Both the position numbers and the translations under genes were made by a program. The notes under the pieces are model-generated. The model saw nothing but the letters and a program-made list of their open reading frames with translations. It searched no databases and had not been told where the DNA came from. Shown piece after piece: positions 9,142 through 19,160 of a stretch of 34,080 nucleotides of DNA. The DNA is from Acidaminobacter hydrogenoformans DSM 2784 (lineage in GTDB: Bacteria > Bacillota > Clostridia > Peptostreptococcales > Acidaminobacteraceae). Every line of letters begins with the position of its first letter. Within the stretch, counting starts at the first letter, position 1. Location of the stretch: NCBI RefSeq assembly GCF_900103005.1, contig NZ_FMWL01000026.1, forward strand, positions 1 to 34,080, written 5' to 3'.

Positions 9142-9648
9142 ATGAACCGCACAATGATTGATGCGAGCAAACTTGAGCTTAAAGAACAAGTGATCAATAT
9201 AAATCGCGTTACAAAAGTAGTTAAAGGTGGTCGAAACTTCCGCTTTGCTGCCCTGGTAGTCGTCGGTGATGAAAATGGCCATGTCGGTGTTGGCACAGGT
9301 AAAGCCCAGGAGGTTCCTGAAGCGATCCGCAAAGCGATTGAAGATGCCAAGAAACATCTTATTTATGTGCCGCGTGTTGGCACATCCGTGCCACACCCTA
9401 TTCGTGGGGAGTATGGCGCTGGTGCAGTTTTGATCATGCCAGCCTTTGAAGGTACTGGTGTAATCGCAGGCGGTCCTGTCCGTGCTGTACTTGAGCTTGC
9501 CGGCATCAAAGATGTCCGCGCAAAATCACTCGGCAGTGACAACCCGCGTAACGTCGTTAACGCGACAATTAATGGTCTGACCAACATGAAGACTGTTGAA
9601 AGCGTTGCTAAATTAAGAGGTAGAACCGTAGAAGAAATTCTTGGTTAG
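9142..9648 (+). CDS. rpsE: 30S ribosomal protein S5
   Basis: 30S protein involved in decoding accuracy and mRNA unwinding. It has 168 residues. The N-terminal double-stranded-RNA-binding-like domain shows [19 protein letters not shown] and [18 protein letters not shown]; the C-terminal domain shows [20 protein letters not shown] and [22 protein letters not shown] 9142 follows AAAGGAGG. Confidence 0.98.
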   Translation: MNRTMIDASKLELKEQVININRVTKVVKGGRNFRFAALVVVGDENGHVGVGTGKAQEVPEAIRKAIEDAKKHLIYVPRVGTSVPHPIRGEYGAGAVLIMPAFEGTGVIAGGPVRAVLELAGIKDVRAKSLGSDNPRNVVNATINGLTNMKTVESVAKLRGRTVEEILG

Positions 9649-9661
9649 GAGGTGCACGACC

Positions 9662-9844
9662 GTGGCAAATACAATCAAGGTAAAATTGGTGAAGAGCACG
9701 ATTGGTGCTATTCCGAAACACAAGAAAACGATAGAGGCACTCGGCTTGAGAAAGATTGGCCAAGTCGTCGAGAAGCAAGATAATCCTCAAATGCGAGGGA
9801 TGATCCAGCAGGTCAGCCACCTGGTTAAGATCGTCGAAGCTTAA
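9662..9844 (+). CDS. rpmD: 50S ribosomal protein L30 (GTG start)
   Basis: Small ferredoxin-fold 50S protein. It has 60 residues: the start (M)[20 protein letters not shown] and [22 protein letters not shown] are typical, ending [10 protein letters not shown]. The GTG at 9662 is preceded by TTAGGAGGTG, part of which overlaps the end of rpsE. Confidence 0.97.
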   Translation: MANTIKVKLVKSTIGAIPKHKKTIEALGLRKIGQVVEKQDNPQMRGMIQQVSHLVKIVEA

Positions 9845-9861
9845 ACAAAGGAGGTGTGATT

Positions 9862-10302
9862 ATGAAGCTTAATGAATTAGCGCCATCACAGGGCACCAAT
9901 AAGAATCGCAAGCGCAGAGGTCGCGGAACCGCGACTGGCCAAGGTAAAACTGGCGGCCGCGGTATGAATGGACAAAATTCAAGATCCGGCGGCGGTGTCC
10001 GTCCAGGTTTTGAAGGCGGACAGCTTCCACTCTTCCGTCGTATTCCAAAGCGCGGCTTTAAAAATAGAAACCGCATTGATTGGACAACGGTAAATATTGA
10101 AGTTCTCAATGCTTTTGAAAACGGCACTGTTGTTACGCCTGAACTCCTGATTGAAAGTGGCATCGTAAAAAAATTCAGCTACGGCCTTAAAGTCCTTGGG
10201 GACGGCTCACTGAACAAGGAAATCACGGTTAAAGCCCACAAATTCACTCAGTCAGCGATTGAAAAGATCGAAGCTGCTGGAGGAAAGGCAGAGGTGATCT
10301 AG
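9862..10302 (+). CDS. rplO: 50S ribosomal protein L15
   Basis: Late-assembling 50S protein. It has 146 residues with the Gly/Arg-rich extended N-terminus ([18 protein letters not shown]) and the core [20 protein letters not shown] plus RIPKRGF. ATG 9862 is selected because AAAGGAGGTG ends close to an in-frame GTG at 9856, which would be too near. The TAG stop directly abuts the TTG start of secY. Confidence 0.97.
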   Translation: MKLNELAPSQGTNKNRKRRGRGTATGQGKTGGRGMNGQNSRSGGGVRPGFEGGQLPLFRRIPKRGFKNRNRIDWTTVNIEVLNAFENGTVVTPELLIESGIVKKFSYGLKVLGDGSLNKEITVKAHKFTQSAIEKIEAAGGKAEVI

Positions 10303-11568
10303 TTGCTTTCAACACTTGTCAACGCATGGAAGATACCAGACTTAAAAAAACGCATACTCTACACTTTAATGATGTTGGTCGTTTTTCGTCTCGGATCAGC
10401 CATCCCAGTTCCGGGGATCGATAAAACTCAGCTCGCCTCGCTTTTCGCGAATGACTCAGGATTTCTTGGGTTTTTCAACTTGATTTCAGGCGGTGCATTC
10501 AAGAACTTTACGATTTTCGCGCTAGGTATTTCTCCGTATATTACGGCTTCCATCATAGTTAATCTCCTTCAAATAGCTTTTCCCGATTCAGTCGGCGCAA
10601 TGGCTAAAGAAGGTGAAGAAGGTAAAAAGAAGCTCGCGCAATATACGCGTTATGGCACTGTTGTTCTCGCGTTGATTCAGGCAACTGGTTGGAGTATTGG
10701 TCTTTTCAGACCGGCGTATATCAACGATACACCGTTGAGCATTGCAATATCAGTCATTGTACTGACTGCTGGTACAGCATTCCTGATGTATCTCGGTGAG
10801 AAGATCACCGAAAACGGTATAGGAAATGGTATCTCGCTCTTCATCTTTGCCGGGATTCTCGCCAGAGTTCCGCAAAGTACTGTCACTACAGTGCTTAGAT
10901 TCCTTGATGGCCAGCTTTCAATTTTCAGCATCCTTCTATTCGTTGTCATTGCACTGCTGATCATTGTTGGAATCATCTACATTCAAGAAGGAACACGTAA
11001 AATTCCGGTTCAATACGCAAAGCGCGTTGTTGGCAGAAAAATGTACGGCGGTCAAACTTCATACATTCCTATGAAAGTCAATCAGTCAGGCGTTATCCCA
11101 ATCATCTTTGCTGTATCGCTGCTGATGTTCCCAATGACGATCGCGCAGTTTTTCCCGGAAAGCAGTTTTTATGAGTTCTTAAGACTTAATTTTGGTCAAT
11201 CGAGCATCATTTACAATATCCTTTACGCTCTTTTGATTATCTTCTTCACTTACTTCTATACGTCAGTCATCTTCAATCCCATTGAAGTCGCAGACAATAT
11301 GAAGAGAAATGGCGGTTTTATTCCTGGCATACGCCCGGGTAAACCGACATCTGAATATCTTGAGAGAACAATGAGCCGGATCACGATCGCAGGCGCTGTT
11401 TTCCTGGCGTTCATAGCGGTACTGCCAAATATTATTCTCGGTTTCGGGTCTTTGAACCTCGCATTTGGCGGCACCTCACTGCTGATCGCAGTCGGTGTTT
11501 CGCTCGAAACAATGAAGCAGATCGAAGCTCAAATGGTTATGAGGCATTACCAAGGCTTTTTGAAGTAG
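10303..11568 (+). CDS. secY: Protein translocase subunit SecY (TTG start)
   Basis: Channel subunit of the Sec translocon in the cytoplasmic membrane. It has 421 residues, slightly short of the usual 430-440, with ten predicted membrane helices. Family landmarks are FRLGSAIPVPGID after TM1, FFNLISGGAFKNFTIFALGISPYI in the plug and TM2 region (outlined), the basic cytoplasmic loop QEGTRKIPVQYAKRVVGRKM, and ETMKQIEAQMVMRHYQGFLK at the end (outlined). TTG 10303 immediately follows the rplO stop, with GAGGTG upstream; no ATG fits. Confidence 0.98.
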   Translation: MLSTLVNAWKIPDLKKRILYTLMMLVVFRLGSAIPVPGIDKTQLASLFANDSGFLGFFNLISGGAFKNFTIFALGISPYITASIIVNLLQIAFPDSVGAMAKEGEEGKKKLAQYTRYGTVVLALIQATGWSIGLFRPAYINDTPLSIAISVIVLTAGTAFLMYLGEKITENGIGNGISLFIFAGILARVPQSTVTTVLRFLDGQLSIFSILLFVVIALLIIVGIIYIQEGTRKIPVQYAKRVVGRKMYGGQTSYIPMKVNQSGVIPIIFAVSLLMFPMTIAQFFPESSFYEFLRLNFGQSSIIYNILYALLIIFFTYFYTSVIFNPIEVADNMKRNGGFIPGIRPGKPTSEYLERTMSRITIAGAVFLAFIAVLPNIILGFGSLNLAFGGTSLLIAVGVSLETMKQIEAQMVMRHYQGFLK

Positions 11569-11584
11569 TCAGGAGATGATGGTG

Positions 11585-12235
11585 ATGAAACTGATCCTGT
11601 TAGGCCCTCCGGGAGCCGGCAAAGGTACTCAGGCAGCAAACATTATCGAAACATTCAATATCCCCCATATTTCTACCGGAGATATTTTTAGAAAAAATAT
11701 CAAAGAAGGTACGGAACTTGGGAAAAAAGCTAAAGATTTTATGGACCGGGGCGAGCTCGTTCCGGATACACTGGTCGTAGAAATCGTAGAAGATCGATTG
11801 AAAGCAGAGGACTGCAAGGCAGGTTTTCTACTTGATGGTTTTCCGAGAACTGTATTTCAGGCAGAGGCGCTGGATAAGGTGCTCGAGAAAATGGGATCTG
11901 CTCTGGATCGCGTCATTAATGTCATAGTCGATCCGGACCTGCTCGTAGAAAGAGCTGTCGGGAGAAGAATCTGCAGAGACTGCGGGAGCACCTATCACAT
12001 CAAACACAATCCGCCTAAAGTTGAGGGTGTTTGCGATAAATGCTCTGGTGAGCTTTACCAGAGATCTGATGACAATGCTGATACAGTTACGAACCGCATT
12101 CGGGTGTATATGGACGAGACTTCCCCGCTGATAGAGTACTATCAGGCCAAAGAAAAGCTAATCAATGTGGACGGACAACAAGACATTGATAAAGTCTTTG
12201 ATGATATTCTCAAAGCAATTGGGAGAACGCAGTAA
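11585..12235 (+). CDS. adk: Adenylate kinase with zinc-binding LID
   Basis: Cytoplasmic interconversion of ATP + AMP and 2 ADP. It has 216 residues. The P-loop is GPPGAGKGT (about residues 7-15), the AMP-binding region includes HISTGDIFR and LLDGFPRT, and the LID carries four cysteines, Cys130, Cys133, Cys150 and Cys153 (CRDC and CDKC), a structural zinc site common in Gram-positive enzymes. ATG 11585 is preferred over ATGs at 11576 and 11579, which sit on top of the AGGAG at 11571-11575. The stop overlaps the map start by one base (TAATG). Confidence 0.98.
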   Translation: MKLILLGPPGAGKGTQAANIIETFNIPHISTGDIFRKNIKEGTELGKKAKDFMDRGELVPDTLVVEIVEDRLKAEDCKAGFLLDGFPRTVFQAEALDKVLEKMGSALDRVINVIVDPDLLVERAVGRRICRDCGSTYHIKHNPPKVEGVCDKCSGELYQRSDDNADTVTNRIRVYMDETSPLIEYYQAKEKLINVDGQQDIDKVFDDILKAIGRTQ

Positions 12236-12984
12236 TGATTCTTGTAAAATCCGGCACGGAAATTGAATATATGCGTGAGTCAGGCAGCATTGTGGCTAAA
12301 GTCCATTCGGTCATGAGGGACATAATCAAGCCTGGCATCACTACTAAAGAACTCGATGAGATCGCAGAGCGCATTATTCTCGAGCATGGGGCGCAGCCCG
12401 CATTTAAAGGCTATGGTGGCTTTCCGGCTGCCATCTGCGCCTCCGTGAATGAGGAGGTCGTCCATGGCATTCCGGGAGAACGGGTGCTGCGTGAGGGCGA
12501 TATCATCAGTATTGACGTGGGCGCGCTCAAGAACGGCTATTACGGAGACAGCGCAAAAACCTATCCCGTAGGAGAAATCAGCACAAAAGCGGAGAAGCTG
12601 ATCCGTGTAACGCGGGAAAGCTTTTATGAAGGGCTTAAGTTCTGCAAAGTTGGCTACAGACTTTCTGATGTTTCACACGCCATACAAACCCATGTCGAAA
12701 AAGAAGGTTTTTCTGTCGTCAGGGATTATGTGGGACATGGCATTGGCGCTTCTCTACATGAAGACCCTCAAATTCCTAATTACGGCCCGCCTGGGAAAGG
12801 TCCCAGACTGGCAGCGGGAATGGTATTGGCAATAGAGCCAATGATCAACGCAGGGAGATATACAGTAAGAGTACTTGGCGACAATTGGACTGTAGTGACT
12901 GCAGATGGCAGTTTATCCGCCCATTACGAACATACTATAGTCATAACAGAGGATGATCCGCTGATCCTCACCGCGGAATTCTAA
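12235..12984 (+). CDS. map: Type I methionine aminopeptidase
   Basis: Removes the initiator Met from nascent proteins. It has 249 residues, a short form with no N-terminal zinc extension. The expected metal ligands can be placed at Asp94 (SIDVG), Asp105 (GDSA), His168 (VGHGIG), Glu201 (AIEPM) and Glu232 (YEHTIVIT). Translationally coupled to adk by TAATG. Its position after secY-adk is standard for Gram-positive spc clusters. Confidence 0.98.
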   Translation: MILVKSGTEIEYMRESGSIVAKVHSVMRDIIKPGITTKELDEIAERIILEHGAQPAFKGYGGFPAAICASVNEEVVHGIPGERVLREGDIISIDVGALKNGYYGDSAKTYPVGEISTKAEKLIRVTRESFYEGLKFCKVGYRLSDVSHAIQTHVEKEGFSVVRDYVGHGIGASLHEDPQIPNYGPPGKGPRLAAGMVLAIEPMINAGRYTVRVLGDNWTVVTADGSLSAHYEHTIVITEDDPLILTAEF

Positions 12985-12998
12985 GCGAGGTGCAGGAT

Positions 12999-13277
12999 TT
13001 GGATACAACGAAAGAATTGGCTGTTGGTCAATTTGTCAAATCGAAGGCAGGCCGCGATCGCGATCGAGTATTTTTGATTCTTGACATAGTTGATGATAAT
13101 TTCGTATTATTAGTAGATGGGAATTTAAGAAAAGTCGATTCACCGAAGCTGAAGAAAGTACGCCATTTGGTCAAAATCAACCAGATTAGTACAGCGTTCG
13201 CTGATACTTTGAAGGATGGTAAAAAACCTGATGACAGCTTGGTGAGACGTGAAATTGATAAACTCCAGCAAGTCTGA
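12999..13277 (+). CDS. KOW-domain (L14e-like) RNA-binding protein
   Basis: Small protein of about 92 residues that resembles the KOW proteins regularly found between map and infA in Clostridia and Bacilli. The N-terminal part ELAVGQFVKSKAGRDRDRVF is a KOW/SH3-type barrel start, followed by VDDNFVLLVDGNLRKVDSPK and a charged C-terminus. The exact role is unknown; the context implies ribosome association. The start is uncertain: TTG 12999 lies 7 bases after GAGGTG, while GTG 12990 is in frame but overlaps that site. Confidence 0.85.
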   Translation: MDTTKELAVGQFVKSKAGRDRDRVFLILDIVDDNFVLLVDGNLRKVDSPKLKKVRHLVKINQISTAFADTLKDGKKPDDSLVRREIDKLQQV

Positions 13278-13304
13278 TTTAAGCACGGGGAGGTAAGAGA
13301 ATTT

Positions 13305-13523
13305 ATGGCAAAAAGCGATGCGATCGAAGTCGTCGGAACCGTTATAGAAGCGTTACCAAACGCTATGTTCCGAGTCCGGCTGGAAAACGATCATGAAGTG
13401 TTGGCTCATGTTTCCGGCAAACTTAGAATGAATTTTATTCGAATTCTGCCGGGCGATAAAGTGACTATGGAATTGTCTCCATACGATCTGACTCGCGGAA
13501 GAATAACCTGGCGCGGCAAGTGA
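13305..13523 (+). CDS. infA: Translation initiation factor IF-1
   Basis: OB-fold factor that occupies the 30S A site during initiation. It has 72 residues, the standard length, beginning [20 protein letters not shown]. Family segments [19 protein letters not shown] and [18 protein letters not shown] are present, ending [11 protein letters not shown]. The first residues differ slightly from the common MAKED or MSKDD start. ATG 13305 follows GGGGAGGT. Confidence 0.97.
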   Translation: MAKSDAIEVVGTVIEALPNAMFRVRLENDHEVLAHVSGKLRMNFIRILPGDKVTMELSPYDLTRGRITWRGK

Positions 13524-13536
13524 TAAGGAGGTATAA

Positions 13537-13653
<117 letters not shown>

Positions 13654-13663
13654 CCAGTGAAAG

Positions 13664-13712
13664 AATCTGACGTGGGGACGCGGCTGTCCTTAAGGATTCC
13701 AAGCGTCAGATT
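13664..13712. repeat. Palindromic element between rpmJ and rpsM
   Basis: Nine-base perfect inverted repeat AATCTGACG (13664-13672) and CGTCAGATT (13704-13712), enclosing a second hairpin GGAC/GTCC (13676-13679 with 13686-13689). It has no U-tract and sits 52 bases before rpsM. It shares the core TGGGGAC and CTGTCC with the palindrome at 27699-27741. It may be a small dispersed repeat or a leader structure acting on rpsM. Confidence 0.55.
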
Positions 13713-13763
13713 TAGACATATAGCGGTAATCTGGCATTTTACTCAAGCAGGAGGTGTACATTA

Positions 13764-14135
13764 ATGGCAAGAATTGCGGGCGTCGACCTGCCAAGAGAAA
13801 AGAGAGCCGTCATCGGACTCACTTACATCTATGGTATAGGCAAGCCAAGATCTATTGAAATTCTATCCAAGGCCGGTGTCAGTGAGGAGACTCGCATCAA
13901 AGATCTGACAGAAGATGAGGTTAACAAACTCAGAGCGGTCATTGAGAGTGATTATGTCGTTGAAGGTGATCTTCGACGTGAAGTAGCCCTGAACATCAAG
14001 CGTCTCCGTGAAATTGGTTGCTTTAGAGGCATCCGTCACAGAAAAGGACTCCCTGTCCGCGGACAGAGAACGAAAACAAATGCACGTACGCGTAAGGGCC
14101 CTAAGAAAACGGTCGGACGTAAGAAGAAGAAGTAA
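13764..14135 (+). CDS. rpsM: 30S ribosomal protein S13
   Basis: Protein of the 30S head forming intersubunit bridges and touching P-site tRNA. It has 123 residues, beginning [20 protein letters not shown]. The C-terminal signature [20 protein letters not shown] and the basic tail [14 protein letters not shown] are present. ATG 13764 follows GGAGGTG. First gene of the alpha-type section. Confidence 0.98.
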   Translation: MARIAGVDLPREKRAVIGLTYIYGIGKPRSIEILSKAGVSEETRIKDLTEDEVNKLRAVIESDYVVEGDLRREVALNIKRLREIGCFRGIRHRKGLPVRGQRTKTNARTRKGPKKTVGRKKKK

Positions 14136-14148
14136 AGGAGGGTGAACC

Positions 14149-14559
14149 ATGGTAGCAAAAAAAGTACGTAAAACCACAGCTGCCCGCGGTAAGAAAAAGC
14201 GCGAGCGCAAAAATATAGACCGAGGTCAGGCACATGTACAGTCTACGTTCAATAACACGATCGTAACGCTGACGGACACAGCCGGTAATACTATTTCTTG
14301 GGCTAGTGCTGGCGGACTCGGCTTCAAAGGATCAAGAAAGTCTACACCTTTTGCTGCGCAAATGGCGGCGGAATCTGCAGCTAAGAACGGCATGGAGCAT
14401 GGGCTTAAAACAGTTCAAGTTTTCGTAAAAGGACCTGGCGCTGGCCGTGAAGCCGCGATCAGATCTCTTCAGGCTGCTGGCCTCGAGATTTCATCGATCG
14501 TAGACGTAACGCCGATCCCTCACAACGGTTGCAGACCACCGAAGCGCAGAAGAGTTTGA
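14149..14559 (+). CDS. rpsK: 30S ribosomal protein S11
   Basis: 30S platform protein near the E site and the anti-Shine-Dalgarno region. It has 136 residues with a strongly basic N-terminus ([19 protein letters not shown]), then [20 protein letters not shown] and the end [17 protein letters not shown], all typical. ATG 14149 overlaps the second half of GGAGGGTG spacing; 13 bases separate it from rpsM. Confidence 0.98.
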   Translation: MVAKKVRKTTAARGKKKRERKNIDRGQAHVQSTFNNTIVTLTDTAGNTISWASAGGLGFKGSRKSTPFAAQMAAESAAKNGMEHGLKTVQVFVKGPGAGREAAIRSLQAAGLEISSIVDVTPIPHNGCRPPKRRRV

Positions 14560-14579
14560 TATTATAGGAGGTGTAGTGA

Positions 14580-15200
14580 ATGGCTAGATATACGGGACCT
14601 TCTTGCAGACTTTGTCGTCGAGAAGCACAGAAACTTTACCTCAAGGGTGACCGCTGTTATTCCGACAAGTGTGCTCTCAATAAGAGAGAAAACGCTCCGG
14701 GTCAACATGGCGCCAGAAGAAGTAAGCTTTCTGGCTACGGCGTACAGCTGAGAGAAAAACAAAAGGTTAAGAGATACTATGGTATCCTCGAAGGCCAATT
14801 CCGTGAAATTTACAATAGAGCTGAAAAGATGAAGGGGATCGCAGGCGAAAACCTTCTCCAACTATTAGAGCTTCGCATGGACAATGTCGTTTATAGACTT
14901 GGCTTTGCAAATTCAAGAAAAGAAGCACGACAACTCGTTACGCACGGACACTTTAAAGTGAACGGCAACAAAGCGGATATCCCTTCCATGACGCTTAAAG
15001 TCGGTGATGTCATTGAAGTCAAGGAGCGCAGCAAAGCTTCTGACAAGTTCAAGGCCATCATGGAAAAGGGACAAGCAACGCCAACGTGGCTTGTTGCTGA
15101 ACCAGAGAAAATGAGCGGTAAGATCGTTTCGGCGCCGGCAAGACAAGATATCGATCTTCCGATCGAAGAGCACCTGATCATCGAGCTCTACTCTAAGTAG
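14580..15200 (+). CDS. rpsD: 30S ribosomal protein S4, zinc-motif form
   Basis: Primary 16S binder that nucleates 30S assembly. It has 206 residues with an S4 RNA-binding domain (LDNVVY-type segment [20 protein letters not shown]). The N-terminus keeps Cys9, Cys12, Cys26 and Cys31, a potential zinc knuckle. Unlike Bacillus subtilis, where rpsD stands alone, it lies here between rpsK and rpoA, the arrangement usual in Clostridia and proteobacteria. ATG 14580 follows TAGGAGGTG. Confidence 0.98.
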   Translation: MARYTGPSCRLCRREAQKLYLKGDRCYSDKCALNKRENAPGQHGARRSKLSGYGVQLREKQKVKRYYGILEGQFREIYNRAEKMKGIAGENLLQLLELRMDNVVYRLGFANSRKEARQLVTHGHFKVNGNKADIPSMTLKVGDVIEVKERSKASDKFKAIMEKGQATPTWLVAEPEKMSGKIVSAPARQDIDLPIEEHLIIELYSK

Positions 15201-15254
15201 TCGTCGTAACGATATGTTACCCTCACATCCTATAAATGAAGGAGGGTTTGTGCA

Positions 15255-16205
15255 GTGATAGAGATTGAAAAGCCTAGTATCGAGTGTGTTGAAATGAACG
15301 ACATGGCTACTTACGGCAAATTCGTCGTCGAGCCGCTCGAACGCGGTTATGGCATTACACTCGGGAATAGTTTAAGGCGCATTTTATTGTCTTCTCTTCC
15401 GGGTACAGCAGTTAAGTGGGTTAAAATCGACAATGTACTTCACGAATTTTCCACGATTCAGGGTGTTAAAGAAGATGTCGTTGATATCATTCTGAACCTG
15501 AAAAACCTGGCTGCCAAAATTCATTCGGATGATGAAGTCAAGATTTTAAGAATCGAAGCGACTGAGGCTGGTCCGATCACTTCGGGCGATATCATTTGTG
15601 ATTCAGATGTCGAAATCCTGAATACAGATCTTCATATCGCTACCCTCGACGATCATTCAACGCTTAACATGGAAATAGCCTTGGCTAAAGGCCGTGGCTA
15701 TGTATCTGCGGATCTTAACAAAGATCCTGGGATGTCTATTGGCATTATTCCTGTAGATTCCATCTTCACACCGGTTCAAAAAGTAAATTTTAGTGTCGAA
15801 AACACGCGTGTTGGTCAAGTCGCAGACTATGACAAACTCGTCATGGAGATCTGGACCGACGGGACTATAAAACCGGATGAAGCCGCCTCTATCGGCGCCA
15901 AAATCATGGCTGAACATCTGAATCTTTTCATCAACATGACAGACAGCGTCAATGGCGTTGAAATCATGGTGGAGAAAGAAGAAGACAAGAAAGAAAAAGT
16001 GCTTGAAATGACTATCGAGGAGCTCGATCTTTCAGTTCGCTCTTACAATTGTTTGAAGCGTGCTGGCATCAATACCGTTGAGGAATTGACAGAAAAGACG
16101 GAAGATGACATGATGAAGGTCCGAAACCTTGGTAAAAAATCACTCGAAGAAGTCAAGCAAAAGCTCGAAGAGCTTGGGCTGGGACTGAAATCTGAAGAAG
16201 AATAG
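15255..16205 (+). CDS. rpoA: DNA-directed RNA polymerase subunit alpha (GTG start)
   Basis: Assembly and regulatory subunit of RNA polymerase. It has 316 residues. The N-terminal dimerization domain shows [20 protein letters not shown] and [10 protein letters not shown]; an acidic linker [10 protein letters not shown] follows at about residues 236-247; the C-terminal domain has [18 protein letters not shown] and [20 protein letters not shown], the helix-hairpin-helix that contacts UP elements. GTG 15255 follows AAGGAGGG and no ATG alternative is near. Confidence 0.98.
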   Translation: MIEIEKPSIECVEMNDMATYGKFVVEPLERGYGITLGNSLRRILLSSLPGTAVKWVKIDNVLHEFSTIQGVKEDVVDIILNLKNLAAKIHSDDEVKILRIEATEAGPITSGDIICDSDVEILNTDLHIATLDDHSTLNMEIALAKGRGYVSADLNKDPGMSIGIIPVDSIFTPVQKVNFSVENTRVGQVADYDKLVMEIWTDGTIKPDEAASIGAKIMAEHLNLFINMTDSVNGVEIMVEKEEDKKEKVLEMTIEELDLSVRSYNCLKRAGINTVEELTEKTEDDMMKVRNLGKKSLEEVKQKLEELGLGLKSEEE

Positions 16206-16226
16206 AAGGAAAAAGGAGGGGAATCC

Positions 16227-16568
16227 ATGGCGGGTTATCGTAAACTCGGGCGTCCAACAGCGCACCGTAACCTGATGCTGAGAAATCTGGTTACTAGCCT
16301 GATCAAGAACGGCCGTATCGAGACCACTGAAACGAGAGCCAAGGAAGCTCGCAAGATCGCTGAAAAGATGATCTCGCTCGGCAAGCGCGGCGACCTTCAT
16401 GCAAGACGTCAGGCAATGGCCTTCATTACTGAAGAAGCTGTTGTTAAGACGCTGTTCGAAGAAATTGCGCCTAAGTACGCTGACAAGAGCGGCGGCTATA
16501 CCAGAATTTACAAGCTTGGACCTAGACGAGGCGACGCAGCGCCAATGGTCATGATCGAGTTGGTATAA
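16227..16568 (+). CDS. rplQ: 50S ribosomal protein L17
   Basis: Protein near the tunnel exit. It has 113 residues, starting [20 protein letters not shown]. The conserved [20 protein letters not shown] and [20 protein letters not shown] segments are present. ATG 16227 follows AAAGGAGGGG. Last gene of the ribosomal protein array, closed by a terminator 11 bases on. Confidence 0.98.
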   Translation: MAGYRKLGRPTAHRNLMLRNLVTSLIKNGRIETTETRAKEARKIAEKMISLGKRGDLHARRQAMAFITEEAVVKTLFEEIAPKYADKSGGYTRIYKLGPRRGDAAPMVMIELV

Positions 16569-16578
16569 GATCGTTATG

Positions 16579-16616
16579 AGGGACTAAGGGCTTTAGCTTA
16601 GTCCCTTTATCTTTTT
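16579..16616 (+). terminator. Terminator closing the ribosomal protein array
   Basis: Ten-base-pair stem AGGGACTAAG with CTTAGTCCCT (16579-16588 and 16597-16606), eight-base loop, followed by TTTATCTTTTT. Confidence 0.9.
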
Positions 16617-16629
16617 GTTCTCGAAAAAT

Positions 16630-16658
16630 TTGTAAGGTGTTTTTTTGAGGTGTATAAT
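16630..16658 (+). promoter_or_regulatory. Promoter of the ecfA1-ecfA2-ecfT-truA unit
   Basis: -35 TTGTAA (16630-16635), 17-bp spacer, -10 TATAAT (16653-16658, perfect), immediately downstream of the rplQ terminator and about 30 bases before ecfA1. Confidence 0.8.
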
Positions 16659-16691
16659 AGAGTGGCAAAGTCACAGAGATGAGGGAATAAC

Positions 16692-17516
16692 ATGATTCAA
16701 GCGAAGAGCGTCACTTATTTTTATAATGAAGCTGAGCTTTCACCAGCGCTCAAAGAGTTGAATATTGATATTGCCAGTGGTGAATTTGTCGTCATAATCG
16801 GACATAACGGATCCGGAAAGTCGACTTTTGCCAAACTTTGCAATGGTATTATGCACCCCACTGAAGGGGTAATTTTAATTGATGGCATGGACACAAGCCA
16901 TTATGATCAGATTTGGGAAATAAGAAAAACTGCTGGCATGGTATTCCAAAATCCAGACAACCAAATTGTAGCCACAGTGGTTGAAGAAGATGTAGCCTTT
17001 GGTCCGGAAAATCTTGGGATCGCGCCTCCAGAGATTCGCGTTAGAGTGGATGAGGCGCTTAACAGCGTCGACATGTATGAGCATAGGCGCAAGCCGCCCC
17101 ATTTGCTTTCCGGGGGCCAAAAACAGCGCATAGCCATTGCGGGAATTCTTGCAATGAAGCCTAAGTGTATCATTCTTGATGAACCTACGGCAATGCTGGA
17201 TCCTTCAGGCCGTAAGGAAGTTATGGAAACCATAATGAGGCTGAACAAAGAAGAAGGCATCACCATTGTGCATATTACCCATTTTATGGATGAAGCGGTA
17301 CATTGTGACCGTGTCATTGTCATGGAAGATGGCGCCAAACTTCTTGAAGGCCCACCCAAAACCGTGTTTTCGAAGGTAGAACAGCTTCAGAGCATGGGCC
17401 TGGATGTCCCGCAAGTGACACTCCTGGCACATCAGCTGAGAGTGCAGGGTGTTGATATTCCAGATGACATCATAACAGTAGAAGAGTTGGTGGAAGTGCT
17501 ATGTCCATTATTATAG
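16692..17516 (+). CDS. ecfA1: ECF transporter ATPase A1
   Basis: One of two ATPases that energize energy-coupling-factor vitamin and metal uptake. It has 274 residues: Walker [10 protein letters not shown] (37-45), Q-loop FQNPDNQIV, signature LSGGQKQR, Walker [13 protein letters not shown], and switch His in HITH. The C-terminal extension after about residue 220 ([20 protein letters not shown]) is typical of EcfA. Its 3' end overlaps ecfA2 by 16 bases. Confidence 0.96.
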   Translation: MIQAKSVTYFYNEAELSPALKELNIDIASGEFVVIIGHNGSGKSTFAKLCNGIMHPTEGVILIDGMDTSHYDQIWEIRKTAGMVFQNPDNQIVATVVEEDVAFGPENLGIAPPEIRVRVDEALNSVDMYEHRRKPPHLLSGGQKQRIAIAGILAMKPKCIILDEPTAMLDPSGRKEVMETIMRLNKEEGITIVHITHFMDEAVHCDRVIVMEDGAKLLEGPPKTVFSKVEQLQSMGLDVPQVTLLAHQLRVQGVDIPDDIITVEELVEVLCPLL

Positions 17517-18367
17517 AAAATCTCAATCATATTTATGATATAGGCAGCCCGTTTGAAACCAATGCCCTTAATAACGTTTCATTGAGCATTGATCAGGGAG
17601 ATTTCGTGGGATTGATTGGCCATACAGGTTCGGGGAAGTCAACTTTGATTCAGCATATGAATGGTTTGTTAAAGCCTACCTCGGGCAAAATTATAATCAA
17701 CGGGTTTGATATTACTTCTTCAAAGGCAAAGCTGAATGAAATCCGAAAAAAGGTCGGCTTGGTTTTTCAGTATCCTGAATATCAGCTTTTTGAAGAGACT
17801 GTTGAGAAGGATGTAGCCTTTGGCCCCAACAATTTGGGCATTGGACCTGAAGAGGTAGCAATTCGGGTTAAGGAATCCTTGGAAATGGTCGGACTGGATT
17901 ACGAAGAGATACGCTCTAAATCCCCATTCGAACTCAGCGGCGGTCAAAAAAGGCGTGTCGCTATTGCAGGTGTAATAGCCATGAAACCGGAAGTTCTAAT
18001 ATTGGATGAACCAACAGCGGGGCTCGACCCCAAAGGACGGGATGAGATCCTTGATCAGATTCTAAGCCTTCACGCAATGCAAGGGATCACAGTCATTTTG
18101 GTTTCTCACAGCATGGAGGACATAGCCAGATATGTCCGTAAAATATTTGTCATGGACGGCGGCAGTCTTGTTCTCGCAGGAGAGCCCGCTGAGGTGTTCA
18201 GCCATGTCGAGCGGCTTGAGGAAATTGGCCTTGCTGCGCCTCAGGTGACTTATGTCGCAAAAGCGCTGGCAGATAAGGGCATAGACATAGATCCAACATT
18301 GTATACGGTAGAAGGTGCGGCGGCGCGTCTGATGGACCTTCTAAGGAGGAAAAGTCATGCTTCGTGA
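17501..18367 (+). CDS. ecfA2: ECF transporter ATPase A2
   Basis: Second ATPase of the ECF module. It has 288 residues: Walker [10 protein letters not shown] (40-48), Q-loop FQYPEYQLF, signature LSGGQKRR, Walker [13 protein letters not shown], and switch His in VSHSMEDI. The Q-loop YPEYQLF is characteristic of EcfA2 compared with NPDNQIV in EcfA1, so a heterodimeric ATPase pair is expected. It overlaps ecfA1 by 16 bases and ecfT by 11. Confidence 0.96.
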   Translation: MSIIIENLNHIYDIGSPFETNALNNVSLSIDQGDFVGLIGHTGSGKSTLIQHMNGLLKPTSGKIIINGFDITSSKAKLNEIRKKVGLVFQYPEYQLFEETVEKDVAFGPNNLGIGPEEVAIRVKESLEMVGLDYEEIRSKSPFELSGGQKRRVAIAGVIAMKPEVLILDEPTAGLDPKGRDEILDQILSLHAMQGITVILVSHSMEDIARYVRKIFVMDGGSLVLAGEPAEVFSHVERLEEIGLAAPQVTYVAKALADKGIDIDPTLYTVEGAAARLMDLLRRKSHAS

Positions 18368-19160
18368 TATCACAGTCGGACAGTATCTGCCACTGGATTC
18401 TCCCATCCATCGCATGGATCCGAGGTTTAAACTCGTCGCTGCCATGTTGTATATCATATCGCTTTTCTTTGTGAATTCTTTTTTTGGCTACCTTGTTGTG
18501 GTCGCGTTTTTAGCGATGACGGTCATTCTTTCAAAAGTCCCCTATAAGTATTTGCTGAGGGGATTAAAGCCTGTTTTGATGATCATTGTATTTGCCTTTG
18601 GGATCAATATTTTCTTAACGCCGGGTACTGAAATATTTCGGTTTTGGATTCTTAAAATAACACAGGAAGGCGTCAGGCAGGCGTTTTTTATGGCCAGCCG
18701 CTTGATTCTCCTGATCATAGGGACTTCAATGCTCACCTTGACCACGTCTCCAATTGAATTGACAGACGGTCTTGAGCGACTTTTGCATCCATTCAAAAAA
18801 ATTGGACTTCCCGCACACGAGCTCGCTATGATGATGACTATTGCACTCCGTTTTATTCCTACGCTCCTTGAAGAAACTGACAAAATAATGAAAGCGCAAA
18901 TGGCTCGGGGCGCTGATTTTGAGAGCGGGAATTTGATCAAACGCGCCAAAAGCCTGATCCCACTGCTGGTGCCGCTGTTTATAAGTGCTTTCAGAAGGGC
19001 GGACGAGCTGGCAATGGCTATGGAAGCGCGTTGCTACAGGGGCGGTGAGAACCGGACACGGATGAAAGTCCTTCAATTCACACATCTCGACTTGATTGGC
19101 ACCTTTGTATTCATACTCTACTGGGGCGGTTTGATCGCAGTCAGGATGTGGGTGTCTTGA
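18357..19160 (+). CDS. ecfT: ECF transporter transmembrane protein T
   Basis: Scaffold membrane protein that couples the EcfA ATPases to interchangeable S components. It has 267 residues with the family start [19 protein letters not shown], several hydrophobic segments, and the two coupling-helix motifs seen as QMARGADF and [12 protein letters not shown] 18357 is preceded by AAGGAGGA inside the end of ecfA2. The stop TGA overlaps the likely TTG start of truA. Confidence 0.96.
   Translation: MLRDITVGQYLPLDSPIHRMDPRFKLVAAMLYIISLFFVNSFFGYLVVVAFLAMTVILSKVPYKYLLRGLKPVLMIIVFAFGINIFLTPGTEIFRFWILKITQEGVRQAFFMASRLILLIIGTSMLTLTTSPIELTDGLERLLHPFKKIGLPAHELAMMMTIALRFIPTLLEETDKIMKAQMARGADFESGNLIKRAKSLIPLLVPLFISAFRRADELAMAMEARCYRGGENRTRMKVLQFTHLDLIGTFVFILYWGGLIAVRMWVS

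Noticed and set aside
13654..13763. A bona fide E. coli-type alpha-operon pseudoknot before rpsM
   Set aside because: I cannot trace the nested pseudoknot pairing; the visible structure is a simple palindrome, so only a generic element is listed.
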